Source: Bdellovibrionales bacterium (GTDB lineage: Bacteria > Bdellovibrionota_G > JALEGL01 > JAGRAY01). From it: a stretch of 18,701 nucleotides of DNA. Made by a program: the position numbers and the translations under genes. Every line of letters begins with the position of its first letter. Within the stretch, counting starts at the first letter, position 1. The stretch spans positions 1 to 18,701 of the forward strand of contig JAGRAY010000017.1 in assembly GCA_020434375.1 (NCBI GenBank), written 5' to 3'. The notes under the pieces are model-generated. The model made no database searches, was not told the origin of the DNA, and saw only the letters and a program-made list of their open reading frames with translations. Below are positions 8,192-15,979 of the stretch, in pieces.

Positions 8192-9835
8192 ATGAAAACA
8201 CTTTTTAATACGATTCTTGTACTATCTTTATGCAGTTGCGCAACAAAAACAGCTTTGCTCGAAACGCCAAGCGATAAACAAAAAAAACCGTGTTCGTTAA
8301 CTGATACCAACAAATGCGATAGACCTGCAGATCAAAAAACCGCTTCGAGCGACGAGATTAAGCCATTCTTTGAAAGTGTCGGCCCACTAGCAACATTTGA
8401 TCGAAATACTCAGGAGCCTCCTATAGACACAGAGGGTCTAGAGGCAGAACTTCAGGATGAAACCACTGACGATGGCATCATTGAATTTGACATTCCGGTT
8501 GTCATGAATGCCAGCGTTGAAAAATGGATTAATTATTTTCAAACGAGGGGAAAAAAATACTACGCAGCATGGCTTGAACGCTCTGGCAAATATATCCCCA
8601 TGATGCAAAATATTCTAGCGGAGCATGGATTACCCAAAGATTTGGTTTATCTCTCGATGATCGAAAGCGGGTTTAAACCCTATGCCTATTCTCGTGCACG
8701 AGCCATGGGACCTTGGCAGTTTATTAGGGGCACAGGATCACGGTATGGTCTTCGCGTCAATTGGTGGATCGACGAGCGAAGAGATCCTGAAAAATCTACC
8801 ATTGCGGCAGCTCAACATCTCAAAGATCTCTATGATCAATTTAATCATTGGTATCTTGCAGCAGCTGGCTACAATGCCGGTGCCATGAAAATTACGCGAG
8901 CTATCAAACGTTATAGCACCGATGACTTTTGGGAAATGTCTCAAGCTAAGTTTAGATACTTAAAACCCGAAACAAAGAATTATGTGCCCAAGCTATTGGC
9001 CGCGGCTATGATTGCTAAGAAACCTGAGGACTATGGGTTTACAGATATCAACTACGAAGAACCTCTTCAATATACAAAAGTTCATGTACCAGAGTCGATT
9101 GAATTGTCTGTGGTGGCTCAAGTTCTTGATATCGACCGCGACACCTTAGTGGGTCTAAATCCTGAGCTCTTAAGAGGCGTCACGCCTCCTAATTTTCCTG
9201 ATTACGAAATGAAATTACCCGTCGGAAAAGACAAACTTTTCTTAGAAAAATATTCTGAAATTCGTGAAAAATCAGCGACTCAAGTGGCCCGATATGTGGT
9301 CAGGCGAAACGACACATTGGGCGGAATTGCGCGGCATCACAGAGTGTCCATTCGAGCCATCATGGGTATCAACAAACTTAGAAGCTCTAGAATCTATCCC
9401 GGTCAAAGCCTCATTATTCCTGGTAATGTTCGAAAGGAACCAACATCTAGAACCAAAGTTAAAAAGTCTCCAAAAACACAAGCGAGCGTGACCAAGCATC
9501 GCGTAAAAAAGGGCGAGACACTTTGGTCTATTTCACAGGCTTATAACGTTTCCATTAGTGATTTAAAATCTTGGAATCGTGTATCAAATGCCTCAGAAAT
9601 CATGGCTGGAAGACGCTTGACAATTTACGGTGAAAAATCTTCTGAAAACTCACTTCTTCACCCAAAACAACCAAGGCAAACTCCAACCTGGATCAGCTAT
9701 AAAATCCGGCGTGGTGACTCCCTATGGACTATTTCAAAAAACCATGGCGTAACAATAGGAGATCTTCGCACATGGAACGAACTAGAAAACGGCAAAATTT
9801 ACCCCGGCCGCACCTTGAAAATTAAGGCTAATTAG
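8192..9835 (+). CDS. mltD: Membrane-bound lytic murein transglycosylase D with three LysM domains
   Basis: MltD cleaves the glycan strands of peptidoglycan, leaving 1,6-anhydro-muramyl ends, from a lipid anchor facing the periplasm. The N-terminus is a lipoprotein signal with lipobox LCSC (acylated cysteine C16). A low-complexity linker runs to about residue 100. The family 1 SLT domain occupies about 140-275: the catalytic glutamate is E158 in MIESGF, followed by RAMGPWQFI (170-178) and AAAGYNAG (223-230). Three LysM murein-binding domains follow at about 367-410, 435-478 and 501-545. Each has the usual VRRNDTL / VKKGETLWSIS / IRRGDSLWTIS opening. The 547-residue length is close to typical for MltD with extra LysM repeats. 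The gene is monocistronic by layout, facing a converging M23 peptidase gene across a repeat-containing gap. Confidence 0.95.
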   Translation: MKTLFNTILVLSLCSCATKTALLETPSDKQKKPCSLTDTNKCDRPADQKTASSDEIKPFFESVGPLATFDRNTQEPPIDTEGLEAELQDETTDDGIIEFDIPVVMNASVEKWINYFQTRGKKYYAAWLERSGKYIPMMQNILAEHGLPKDLVYLSMIESGFKPYAYSRARAMGPWQFIRGTGSRYGLRVNWWIDERRDPEKSTIAAAQHLKDLYDQFNHWYLAAAGYNAGAMKITRAIKRYSTDDFWEMSQAKFRYLKPETKNYVPKLLAAAMIAKKPEDYGFTDINYEEPLQYTKVHVPESIELSVVAQVLDIDRDTLVGLNPELLRGVTPPNFPDYEMKLPVGKDKLFLEKYSEIREKSATQVARYVVRRNDTLGGIARHHRVSIRAIMGINKLRSSRIYPGQSLIIPGNVRKEPTSRTKVKKSPKTQASVTKHRVKKGETLWSISQAYNVSISDLKSWNRVSNASEIMAGRRLTIYGEKSSENSLLHPKQPRQTPTWISYKIRRGDSLWTISKNHGVTIGDLRTWNELENGKIYPGRTLKIKAN

Positions 9836-9893
9836 CTAGAGGCCGTATCTCCTACCAAACTCTTTTTAGACTACATTTCTTTCAAAATTATTT

Positions 9894-10036
9894 TATAGTA
9901 AATTAAATATAAGTTGAAACACCAAAGTAAATTTTGGAAGTTGCCTACTGGCTCCGTCGCTACGCTCCAAGTCGCCATACGTCAATCTTCCAAAATTTAA
10001 GCAGTATCAACTAAATTTTAAAATACTATAGTAAAT
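9894..10036. repeat. Nested inverted-repeat element flanked by 10-bp direct repeats
   Basis: In the gap between two converging genes, TAAATTTTGGAAG (9928-9940) is the exact reverse complement of CTTCCAAAATTTA (9987-9999). A second, outer pair is AGTTGA (9912-9917) with TCAACT (10007-10012), and a third is TATAGTA (9894-9900) with TACTATA (10024-10030). The whole is bracketed by the direct repeat TATAGTAAAT at 9894-9903 and 10027-10036. The loop contains a GC-richer core (GGCTCCGTCGCTACGCTCC, 9950-9968) unlike the AT-rich flanks, with TGGC and GCCA at 9949-9952 and 9974-9977 able to pair. This layout fits a miniature mobile or REP-like element and could also act as a bidirectional transcription barrier. 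No coding potential is seen. Confidence 0.65.
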
Positions 10037-10047
10037 AAGACCTCGTG

Positions 10048-11499
10048 TTAAGGCATCAACTTTGATGCGATCAATGGGTCGACAAACTGGCCCGAATTTT
10101 TATCAATCATTGCCCAGTGAAGGTGATAGCCGCGAACAGCTCCTGTTTGCCCCATTTTTGAAATCACTGTACCCTTTGTTATCACTTGGTTGAGTTGGTT
10201 TTTGGCTGAGTCGAACGATTCCAAATGACAAAGAGCCGATACATATTTTCCGTGATCGATCAAAGCTGTCACACCATGAAGGTCTAGATCGAAGATAGCG
10301 ATGACTTTTCCATCCGCAGGTGCAACAATGTTAGGAATGCTTCCTGGCGTATAAATATGTGCATCAACGCCAAGATGCATAGCTGAAGTGTTATTGTAGA
10401 TGCGTCGAAAACCAAAGTAACTCGAGATGACTATCTCGAGAGCTACAGGGTTAGCGTTTTTTAACGTTGTTTTCCTGTTAACTGGAGCAATCAATTCTGA
10501 AGGATTATCTAGGTCGAGAGGATACATGAATTGAAGACTGTCAGTCGCCGTATAACTTGAAGCCTTTGCCAGATCTAAGAATTGAGTTTCTTCTGATTCT
10601 CGAATCGCCTCAGAAACAGAATCAATAGATAAACGTTCTTTGGGAACCATGTAAAAATTCATATAGGAGCCTATTGAAGTAGGGTTGGTTGTGAGCGTGG
10701 TTGAATCAAATAGCTTTTGGCGTGTGGCGAGCTCGCTTTGAGCGCTGCCAGAGAGACTGATGGCGTGTTCATACTTTTTTGTTTCAAGTGACTCTGCAAA
10801 ATCTTCGTTCGTGGTCGCTTGGTTGGACGTAGCGAAGCATATATGGGTGTCAGTGCCTATTTTTTTGGTTCCAACGGCAGAACGATTAGCGTTATTCGAT
10901 TGAGTTGATGAAAAAGATTCAGCAGCGCCATCTTCCACCAAGCTAAACGTTGAACTCAATACGAACTGGTGATTTTGAAGGTTCGAATTGCTTGGAAAAT
11001 TGGTTTCAATTTCGGAATTGCCTTGCGAGTCTAAACTGAGAAAAGCTTTGGCACTACTTTCTTTCTCGCCTTTGAACTCCTCACCCCATGCAAAATGATG
11101 TCCTTCATAGTTGTTTGTCCCATTATAGGGACCGTTAATCGCCGCGATCGCATGGGGAAACATTTTAAGAATAGTGGTTGGTGACGTGGGTGATGTTGAT
11201 ACATAGATTTCAAGAGAGTAGTCGCTTTCTGGTTCACAGTGTTCAGTTATAGATGCTTGTACAGAACTGCCAGCACCGCCTGCACCTGCACCTGCACCGC
11301 CTGCACCTGCACCAGCACCGCCTGTGTTTGTCTGTTTAGGCTCAGGATTTTTTGTCGTGGTTTTTGGTTTATCGTCGTTGGTTTTTGGGGTGGCATCCGT
11401 TTTGGGTTCGTTACAGGCAGCCAATCCCAGGCAAACGATGATCCATATAAATTTCGTCAGCTTAGCCCTAAATAGGTAGTGTCGCCTTGGAACTCCCAT
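10048..11499 (-). CDS. M23-family (LytM-like) metallopeptidase lipoprotein
   Basis: Numbering is from ATG 11499 (483 residues); an in-frame GTG at 11514 would add five residues. A TATAAT on the minus strand at 11525-11520 would start transcription near 11513, which favours the ATG, though no good -35 box is seen. The signal peptide ends in lipobox LAAC (C29). A Pro/Thr/Lys-rich linker and a Gly-Ala repeat follow. Residues 90-345 are unrecognised. The C-terminal 125 residues are an M23 domain: MHLGVDA (H375, D379), DHG (H416) and GYHLHW (H459, H461). These four zinc ligands and catalytic histidines are all intact, so it is probably an active zinc endopeptidase cutting murein peptide cross-links. 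It lies 43 bases downstream of the double-FHA gene, in the same direction, so it may be the tail of the tadC-FHA operon. The PRRHYLF segment near the start only loosely resembles a twin-arginine motif. Confidence 0.88.
   Translation of the reverse strand: MGVPRRHYLFRAKLTKFIWIIVCLGLAACNEPKTDATPKTNDDKPKTTTKNPEPKQTNTGGAGAGAGGAGAGAGGAGSSVQASITEHCEPESDYSLEIYVSTSPTSPTTILKMFPHAIAAINGPYNGTNNYEGHHFAWGEEFKGEKESSAKAFLSLDSQGNSEIETNFPSNSNLQNHQFVLSSTFSLVEDGAAESFSSTQSNNANRSAVGTKKIGTDTHICFATSNQATTNEDFAESLETKKYEHAISLSGSAQSELATRQKLFDSTTLTTNPTSIGSYMNFYMVPKERLSIDSVSEAIRESEETQFLDLAKASSYTATDSLQFMYPLDLDNPSELIAPVNRKTTLKNANPVALEIVISSYFGFRRIYNNTSAMHLGVDAHIYTPGSIPNIVAPADGKVIAIFDLDLHGVTALIDHGKYVSALCHLESFDSAKNQLNQVITKGTVISKMGQTGAVRGYHLHWAMIDKNSGQFVDPLIASKLMP
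11273..11326. repeat. 21-bp tandem repeat inside the M23 lipoprotein gene
   Basis: Two full copies and a partial third of a 21-bp unit beginning GCACCGCCTGCACC occur in a row. On the coding (minus) strand they give a seven-residue GGAGAGA-type repeat, making a flexible Gly-Ala linker just after the lipid anchor. The tract is far more GC-rich than its surroundings. Its length is a multiple of three, so copy-number changes would lengthen or shorten the linker without a frameshift. Confidence 0.8.
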
Positions 11500-11542
11500 G
11501 GGCTTTTTTAACACAAAGCATTATATTTTTCATTACATTTCT

Positions 11543-13651
11543 TTAAGGGGAGATTTGAAGGCTTTCTATCTGGGCTTTGGCCTTTTTATGGTATTCATTT
11601 TTTGGGTCAGGAACGTATTTTAAGACCTTTTCAAAAAGATCAATGGCGCCCGCGGGGTCCTGGGCCATTTCTTTTAACGCTAGACCTTGCCTGTAAATGT
11701 CTTTCGCTTTTTTATCCAATTGCTTTCGGGCGCTACCTATAGCTTTTTTTATTTCTGGTCTGGAAGGGTATTTTTTTGCAAGTACCTTAAGATCTTCGTA
11801 GCCCATAAGAGGGTTGTCTGAATTTAGTTTTGCTTGAGCTGACTTAATATCGGCAGCGACTATTCCGCCAATCTGCTTTTCGATCGATACAAGAATTTTT
11901 TTTGCTGAACTCTGATAGGGATGCCCCTTTTTTTGTGCCACTTCTTTAAGTAAAGTCTCTGCTGATCCAAGTTTTCCGTTTTCGTATTCTTCAACACCTT
12001 GAAAATAGATACGGTTGAGTTCTTGGCGATTCTTCTTTTCGGCAATGGCTTCGCGTTTTGCTTGTTCAGTTACGGCTTTGAGAGCCTCAACGGTCGTCGA
12101 ACTATTTTTGCTAGTTGGGTCGATTGATTCGATTTTATCTTGTATTTTTTTTGCTTCAGAAAATTTCTTTTTTTCAATCAGCTGCTGATGGTCTTCAATG
12201 AGATCTTGCAGGGTATCCTTTTTTTCTGCTATAGCCTTTTGGTTTTGGCGTTCCTTTTCCTTTTGCTCTTCCCTTAAAATTTGTATTCTTTGAAGAAGTC
12301 TAAGAGCTTCAGAATTGTCCGGTGCGATCTTTCCTAGAATCACTTTGACACGTATTTCTGCATCATTGAGTTTATTTTCATCGATAAGCCTTTGTGCCTC
12401 GGACAAGTGATATAACGCAATTCGAGCTGATTCATCTGCTTTTCGCGTGCTCGTTTGAGCGACGTCTTTCTTAGGATTAATACTCGACATGACCATTATT
12501 GCCAAGATGCCCGCTGTTCCTAAAATAACGCCTGCAGCCGTTAAAATTCGCCAGTCTGATAACCATTCTTCCACAAGAAATAGTTTTGAGCTAATCGGTC
12601 GTTCGATAACTCTTGGTTTTTTAACTTGAGATCGAGAGTCGCCCACAAGAAATTCAAAACGAGATTTTCCCACTTGTATAATATCGTGATTTTCGAGCTC
12701 ACGTTTTTTGACGGGCACCCCATCAACATATGCTCCGCTATTTGAATCTTTGCTTTCAATTATAAAGGTTGAATCGTTGCTTTTTATCGAAGCCTTTCGC
12801 GTGGGGTAGTCGTCACTCAAAATTCGAATATCGGACTTTTCATCGTTACCAAAAACAAGCTCATCTTTGTTTATTTGAATTTCTTCGCCAAGGTGATCAT
12901 GGTCAAGTTGAACAAGGCGTGCAAGAGAACGTTCTTGCCTCTTGGATTCCTTTGGGCTTTGATCAATGACAGTTTTTAACGAATCTTCGTCAGAGGTAAT
13001 CTCAGATAAAGAAGGGTCTTCCCTTTCGTTTTCTGCTGTATCTTCCTCTGGAATGACCACGGTATGGATTGATTCTGACGCAGGAGCATTTTCCAACTTA
13101 TTGTGAGAGTGCTCCTCAATAAGATGTTTTATGCTTTGGCTAGATGTCTCTTTGTTGTCGGGCTTTGGAACGACCGAAATGGCCTCCAAAAAATTGCCCG
13201 ATGAAAGTCGATCACTAGATTTTTCTTCAACAAAAGTGGCTTTGGGGGAAGTTCGATTTTCTTGTAAAGTCTCAGTTTTCTTTTTTAAATGATCTTCTTT
13301 CAGCTCATCAAATGCTGATGGCTCGATATAACTTGTAACCGTAACTTGTTCCTGATCTTTGTCAGGAAGATTTGCTACGAATTCTAATTCGAAAGGCCCG
13401 ATAAAAAATCTGTCACCAGATCGTATATTGGTTTTGAAAATGCGTTCACCTTTAAAGCGTGTACCATTGTCACTTCGGAGATCTTCTAGAAACCATTGTC
13501 CATCTTCAAAGTAAATTTTTGCGTGGCGACGAGAAATTTTTGGATTTGCAAGTGTCAAATCGTTTTGGCGAGAGCGACCTAGGTAAAAGGTGTCTCCCGG
13601 AATATCAGCAGTAGCAAAAAGTTCTCCAGATCGGCGTGCTATGATTTTCAC
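11543..13651 (-). CDS. Double-FHA, single-pass membrane protein with C-terminal coiled-coil/TPR region
   Basis: I start this 702-residue protein at GTG 13651. That codon overlaps the upstream TGA as GTGA, AAGG sits seven bases ahead, and the first FHA domain then begins at once. An ATG at 13756 would add 35 basic residues that merely read the upstream gene out of frame. FHA1 (1-92) is canonical: G25-R26, S40/R41/H43, N62-G63-T64. FHA domains bind phosphothreonine peptides. A long acidic linker (about 95-240) leads to FHA2 (243-337), which is degenerate: GR has become GN and the SRxH motif reads TRKAS. A membrane helix lies at 369-389. The C-terminal 300 residues are charged, coiled-coil-like and TPR-like, probably periplasmic. 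This is the third FHA gene in a tightly coupled operon starting at tadC, and it may scaffold that machine. Its exact partner is unknown. Confidence 0.88.
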   Translation of the reverse strand: MKIIARRSGELFATADIPGDTFYLGRSRQNDLTLANPKISRRHAKIYFEDGQWFLEDLRSDNGTRFKGERIFKTNIRSGDRFFIGPFELEFVANLPDKDQEQVTVTSYIEPSAFDELKEDHLKKKTETLQENRTSPKATFVEEKSSDRLSSGNFLEAISVVPKPDNKETSSQSIKHLIEEHSHNKLENAPASESIHTVVIPEEDTAENEREDPSLSEITSDEDSLKTVIDQSPKESKRQERSLARLVQLDHDHLGEEIQINKDELVFGNDEKSDIRILSDDYPTRKASIKSNDSTFIIESKDSNSGAYVDGVPVKKRELENHDIIQVGKSRFEFLVGDSRSQVKKPRVIERPISSKLFLVEEWLSDWRILTAAGVILGTAGILAIMVMSSINPKKDVAQTSTRKADESARIALYHLSEAQRLIDENKLNDAEIRVKVILGKIAPDNSEALRLLQRIQILREEQKEKERQNQKAIAEKKDTLQDLIEDHQQLIEKKKFSEAKKIQDKIESIDPTSKNSSTTVEALKAVTEQAKREAIAEKKNRQELNRIYFQGVEEYENGKLGSAETLLKEVAQKKGHPYQSSAKKILVSIEKQIGGIVAADIKSAQAKLNSDNPLMGYEDLKVLAKKYPSRPEIKKAIGSARKQLDKKAKDIYRQGLALKEMAQDPAGAIDLFEKVLKYVPDPKNEYHKKAKAQIESLQISP

Positions 13652-14526
13652 TTTGACCTTATCCTCAACTGCTCTTCTGCGTCTTTGATTTTTAGTCGAG
13701 TGTTTTCGTAGGTGCTTTGGTCGAAATTCTTGGTCAGAGCCATGACGATTCGCCATTCATTAATGGCACGTTCGTAATTAAGTTTTTCGTACTCACGCGC
13801 ACCATTTTCATCGTACATGGCAATGCGAGCTCGGAGCTTAACATCCATTTGGTTTAATTTGGCACGTGATGATGTATCACCTGGGCGTGCGGCGACGACT
13901 TTTTGTAAGTATTCGATGGCTTTGTTGTAGTCGTCATATTGCATCACGGCATCGGCTTGACTGAGCCATTCGCTTACCTGTTGATCAGTGGCCTCCATGT
14001 TTGTTAAAGCCGGAGTTGGCTCCAAATCGTCTATGTGTTTCAAAGTCATGTTTGGCTCATTTTCTACAGGCATTTGATCTGAAGTGTTTGACATCAGCCA
14101 TCCCAAAAGTACGAGCAGAAATAATAGGGTACCGAAAACGGTCCACCGTTTTGCAGGTGAAAAACCTATGATTTTTAATCGAGCGTGGTTCCAAAGCTCG
14201 CGAAGAACCTTTTTAGAAGCCACGTGCTCCTCATTTGCCACTTTGAATCGAGAATCTCCAATTTTTAATACGTCATTTAGATTGATGGCTAGTTTGGTGA
14301 CTTTTTGTTGATTGACAAAAGTGCCGTTTTTGCTGTTCATGTCTTGCAATAGTAATCCAGTATCTTGAACAAAAAGCGTTGCATGATGCCGCGAAACTGG
14401 CTTTTCTGGGATGATAATGTCGTTTTCTTCTGTTCGCCCGATTCGAATCTCATCTGCAATAAGTACGAACTCTCGTCCTTTTACCGATCCGCTTAGGCCA
14501 ACAAGTAACCACCGCGTCAGATTCAT
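13648..14526 (-). CDS. FHA, single-pass membrane protein with periplasmic TPR repeats
   Basis: The 292 residues hold an N-terminal FHA domain (about 5-97) with all key residues: G30-R31, S45-R46-x-H48 and N67-G68-T69. It should read a phosphothreonine on a cytoplasmic partner. One membrane helix follows at 129-145 (WTVFGTLLFLLVLLGWL). About 184-217 and 240-275 form two TPR-like hairpins, including YDDYNKAIEYLQKVVAARPGD, predicted to lie in the periplasm. The layout resembles a smaller version of the next gene, with one FHA domain, suggesting the two arose by duplication. Its ATG overlaps the stop of the preceding gene as ATGA, and GGAGGAATCGGAAG provides a good ribosome binding site. Its own stop is shared with the GTG of the next gene. 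No kinase or phosphatase lies in the window. Confidence 0.88.
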   Translation of the reverse strand: MNLTRWLLVGLSGSVKGREFVLIADEIRIGRTEENDIIIPEKPVSRHHATLFVQDTGLLLQDMNSKNGTFVNQQKVTKLAINLNDVLKIGDSRFKVANEEHVASKKVLRELWNHARLKIIGFSPAKRWTVFGTLLFLLVLLGWLMSNTSDQMPVENEPNMTLKHIDDLEPTPALTNMEATDQQVSEWLSQADAVMQYDDYNKAIEYLQKVVAARPGDTSSRAKLNQMDVKLRARIAMYDENGAREYEKLNYERAINEWRIVMALTKNFDQSTYENTRLKIKDAEEQLRIRSK

Positions 14527-15629
14527 TTGTCTTCCGATTCCTCCATAGCTCGTTGAATAGCATCATACAGAGGTTCAAAATCTTTGAAAGGCGCTTGTGT
14601 TTTTGTAGGAAGATGTCCCGACCTCCATTGATGAATTTTTTCAGCCAGCTTATTTGCCGGGTTTGCTAGCGTCTTCGTTAAAAGCCACCCTAAAAACAAA
14701 GCAAGTCCAATTGCAGATAGTGTAAGCAGGGTGAGGAGCCGTGTCATTTCGGGTAGGGAGCCGATCGCATCTTTTGCAGAAAAAACGATCTTAGCGACCC
14801 CTATGGTTTCATATGTGCCCATTTTATCGTTGTAGGTTCGAATGGGGTGTACAAATGTATACGTTTGCGCATTTGCATTGAAAGCCGGCATGATTTTTTG
14901 ATCAGAGACTTGAGCTAGAGCGTCAAGCGTAAAGGGATGATTGTCGAGTTGGTTCATTTTTGAAACGGGAGCTGCAATTCTTCCTTTCGAATTGATAATA
15001 AAGGCTTGTTTGACGCCTTTTTCTCGAAGAACGGTGTCAACATCCAAAAGTAGTTCATTGTTGAGACGTAAATCTTCTCGATTTTTTTCAGCCAGATATC
15101 GCACCAATTCGTGTGCACGCTGTAAAGATTCATCTTTGAGTTTCGTCTCAATAAGGTTCTTGTAAGACATGCCAGACAAAATGGCGATGCTCAAAAAAGC
15201 AATTCCAAAAACAGATGTAAGAAGTGGCCAAAGTGATCTAGGGCGCAGTTTGTCGGCAATAACTTTTGTTGCAGCTAGGTAAGCACTCGGTCTTGGAGAA
15301 AAAGACTCGGGTCGAATGGTCGAAGCTTTGTCATTTTGATCGAGATTTCGATACTCGATGACGACTTCCCCAAGCATAATTTTGTCACCATCTTTGAGAT
15401 GTCCTGTAGAAATAAACTTGCCATTAATGGCGGTGCCGTTTGCGCTGCCACGATCCAAAAGTGTGGCTTGATCGTTTTCGATAATGAGCTCCGCATGAAT
15501 TCTAGAAATTTGATGGGAAAAAATCTGAATGTGAGCTTGATCTCCACGACCAATCGTATAGCGTCCGTTGGAAAGCGGTACAGTTTTTTGATCCGTATTA
15601 CCTGCCAGAATGATTAACAAATGGTTCAT
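14523..15629 (-). CDS. FHA domain, Cache-like periplasmic sensor and HAMP membrane protein with no output domain
   Basis: The order in this 368-residue protein is unusual. An N-terminal cytoplasmic FHA domain (about 4-95; G27-R28, S42-R43-x-H45, N64-G65-T66) is followed by a linker and membrane helix 1 (133-153). A periplasmic segment of about 140 residues follows. It resembles a small Cache/PAS-type sensor, with a helix then strands such as GVKQAFIINSKGRIAAP (205-221) and TYTFVHPIRTYND. Membrane helix 2 is at 298-317, and a HAMP-like region (318-365, with P324 and the E352 region) ends the protein. No kinase, cyclase or methyl-accepting domain follows, so the HAMP may signal through the FHA domain or a partner instead. 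The start ATG overlaps the DUF192 stop by four bases, with AGG seven bases ahead. Ligand and partner are unknown. Confidence 0.85.
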   Translation of the reverse strand: MNHLLIILAGNTDQKTVPLSNGRYTIGRGDQAHIQIFSHQISRIHAELIIENDQATLLDRGSANGTAINGKFISTGHLKDGDKIMLGEVVIEYRNLDQNDKASTIRPESFSPRPSAYLAATKVIADKLRPRSLWPLLTSVFGIAFLSIAILSGMSYKNLIETKLKDESLQRAHELVRYLAEKNREDLRLNNELLLDVDTVLREKGVKQAFIINSKGRIAAPVSKMNQLDNHPFTLDALAQVSDQKIMPAFNANAQTYTFVHPIRTYNDKMGTYETIGVAKIVFSAKDAIGSLPEMTRLLTLLTLSAIGLALFLGWLLTKTLANPANKLAEKIHQWRSGHLPTKTQAPFKDFEPLYDAIQRAMEESEDK

Positions 15630-15979
15630 GCTGCCTGAATCCTTAAATGATGACCGATCTTCGTGAGTGTATGCTGAATAACGCCAGCTGGAAGTTCGAT
15701 TGCCGAGTGCGCACTCCAGAAAGTTTTTGTTAAACGGTAGGGTGGCAACTTTGAATATAACCCCAAAACGACAGAATTCGAATTTATAAAAATTACATCG
15801 ATGGTGAACTTCATAAAAAAGGTATGGATAGACTTACAAGGAACCAACCAAAGTCCTGAAGACTCTGCGAGATTATTTGACCCCAATAAGCCTTTAGCTC
15901 GATCCAAAAATGATTCTGCTTTAATCATATGACCGGCCAATATTGAGTTGTTTTCACTGTTGATGACCGAATAGGGCAC
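15626..15979 (-). CDS. DUF192 (UPF0127) family protein
   Basis: I start this 117-residue protein at GTG 15979, whose first base is the last base of the tadC stop (TAGTG), with AAAGGA upstream. A longer frame to 16054 only reads tadC out of frame. DUF192 proteins are small beta-rich proteins of unknown biochemical role. The family core is present: GLWLVPCKSIHTFFMKFTIDVIFI (42-65), a hydrophobic strand with VVLGLYSKLPPYR, and IELPAGVI (94-101). This CxxIHTFxM variant is, from memory, the one that accompanies Tad/Flp genes in several phyla. No signal peptide is evident with this start, unlike some DUF192 members. It is embedded between tadC and the first FHA gene with 1-base and 4-base overlaps, so it is probably part of the same system. 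Confidence 0.85.
   Translation of the reverse strand: MPYSVINSENNSILAGHMIKAESFLDRAKGLLGSNNLAESSGLWLVPCKSIHTFFMKFTIDVIFINSNSVVLGLYSKLPPYRLTKTFWSAHSAIELPAGVIQHTLTKIGHHLRIQAA

Noticed and set aside
13652..13756. Longer ATG-started form of the double-FHA protein (35 extra basic residues)
   Set aside because: It would overlap the upstream FHA gene by over 100 bases. The GTG at 13651 overlaps the upstream stop as GTGA, has AAGG ahead and starts right at the FHA fold.
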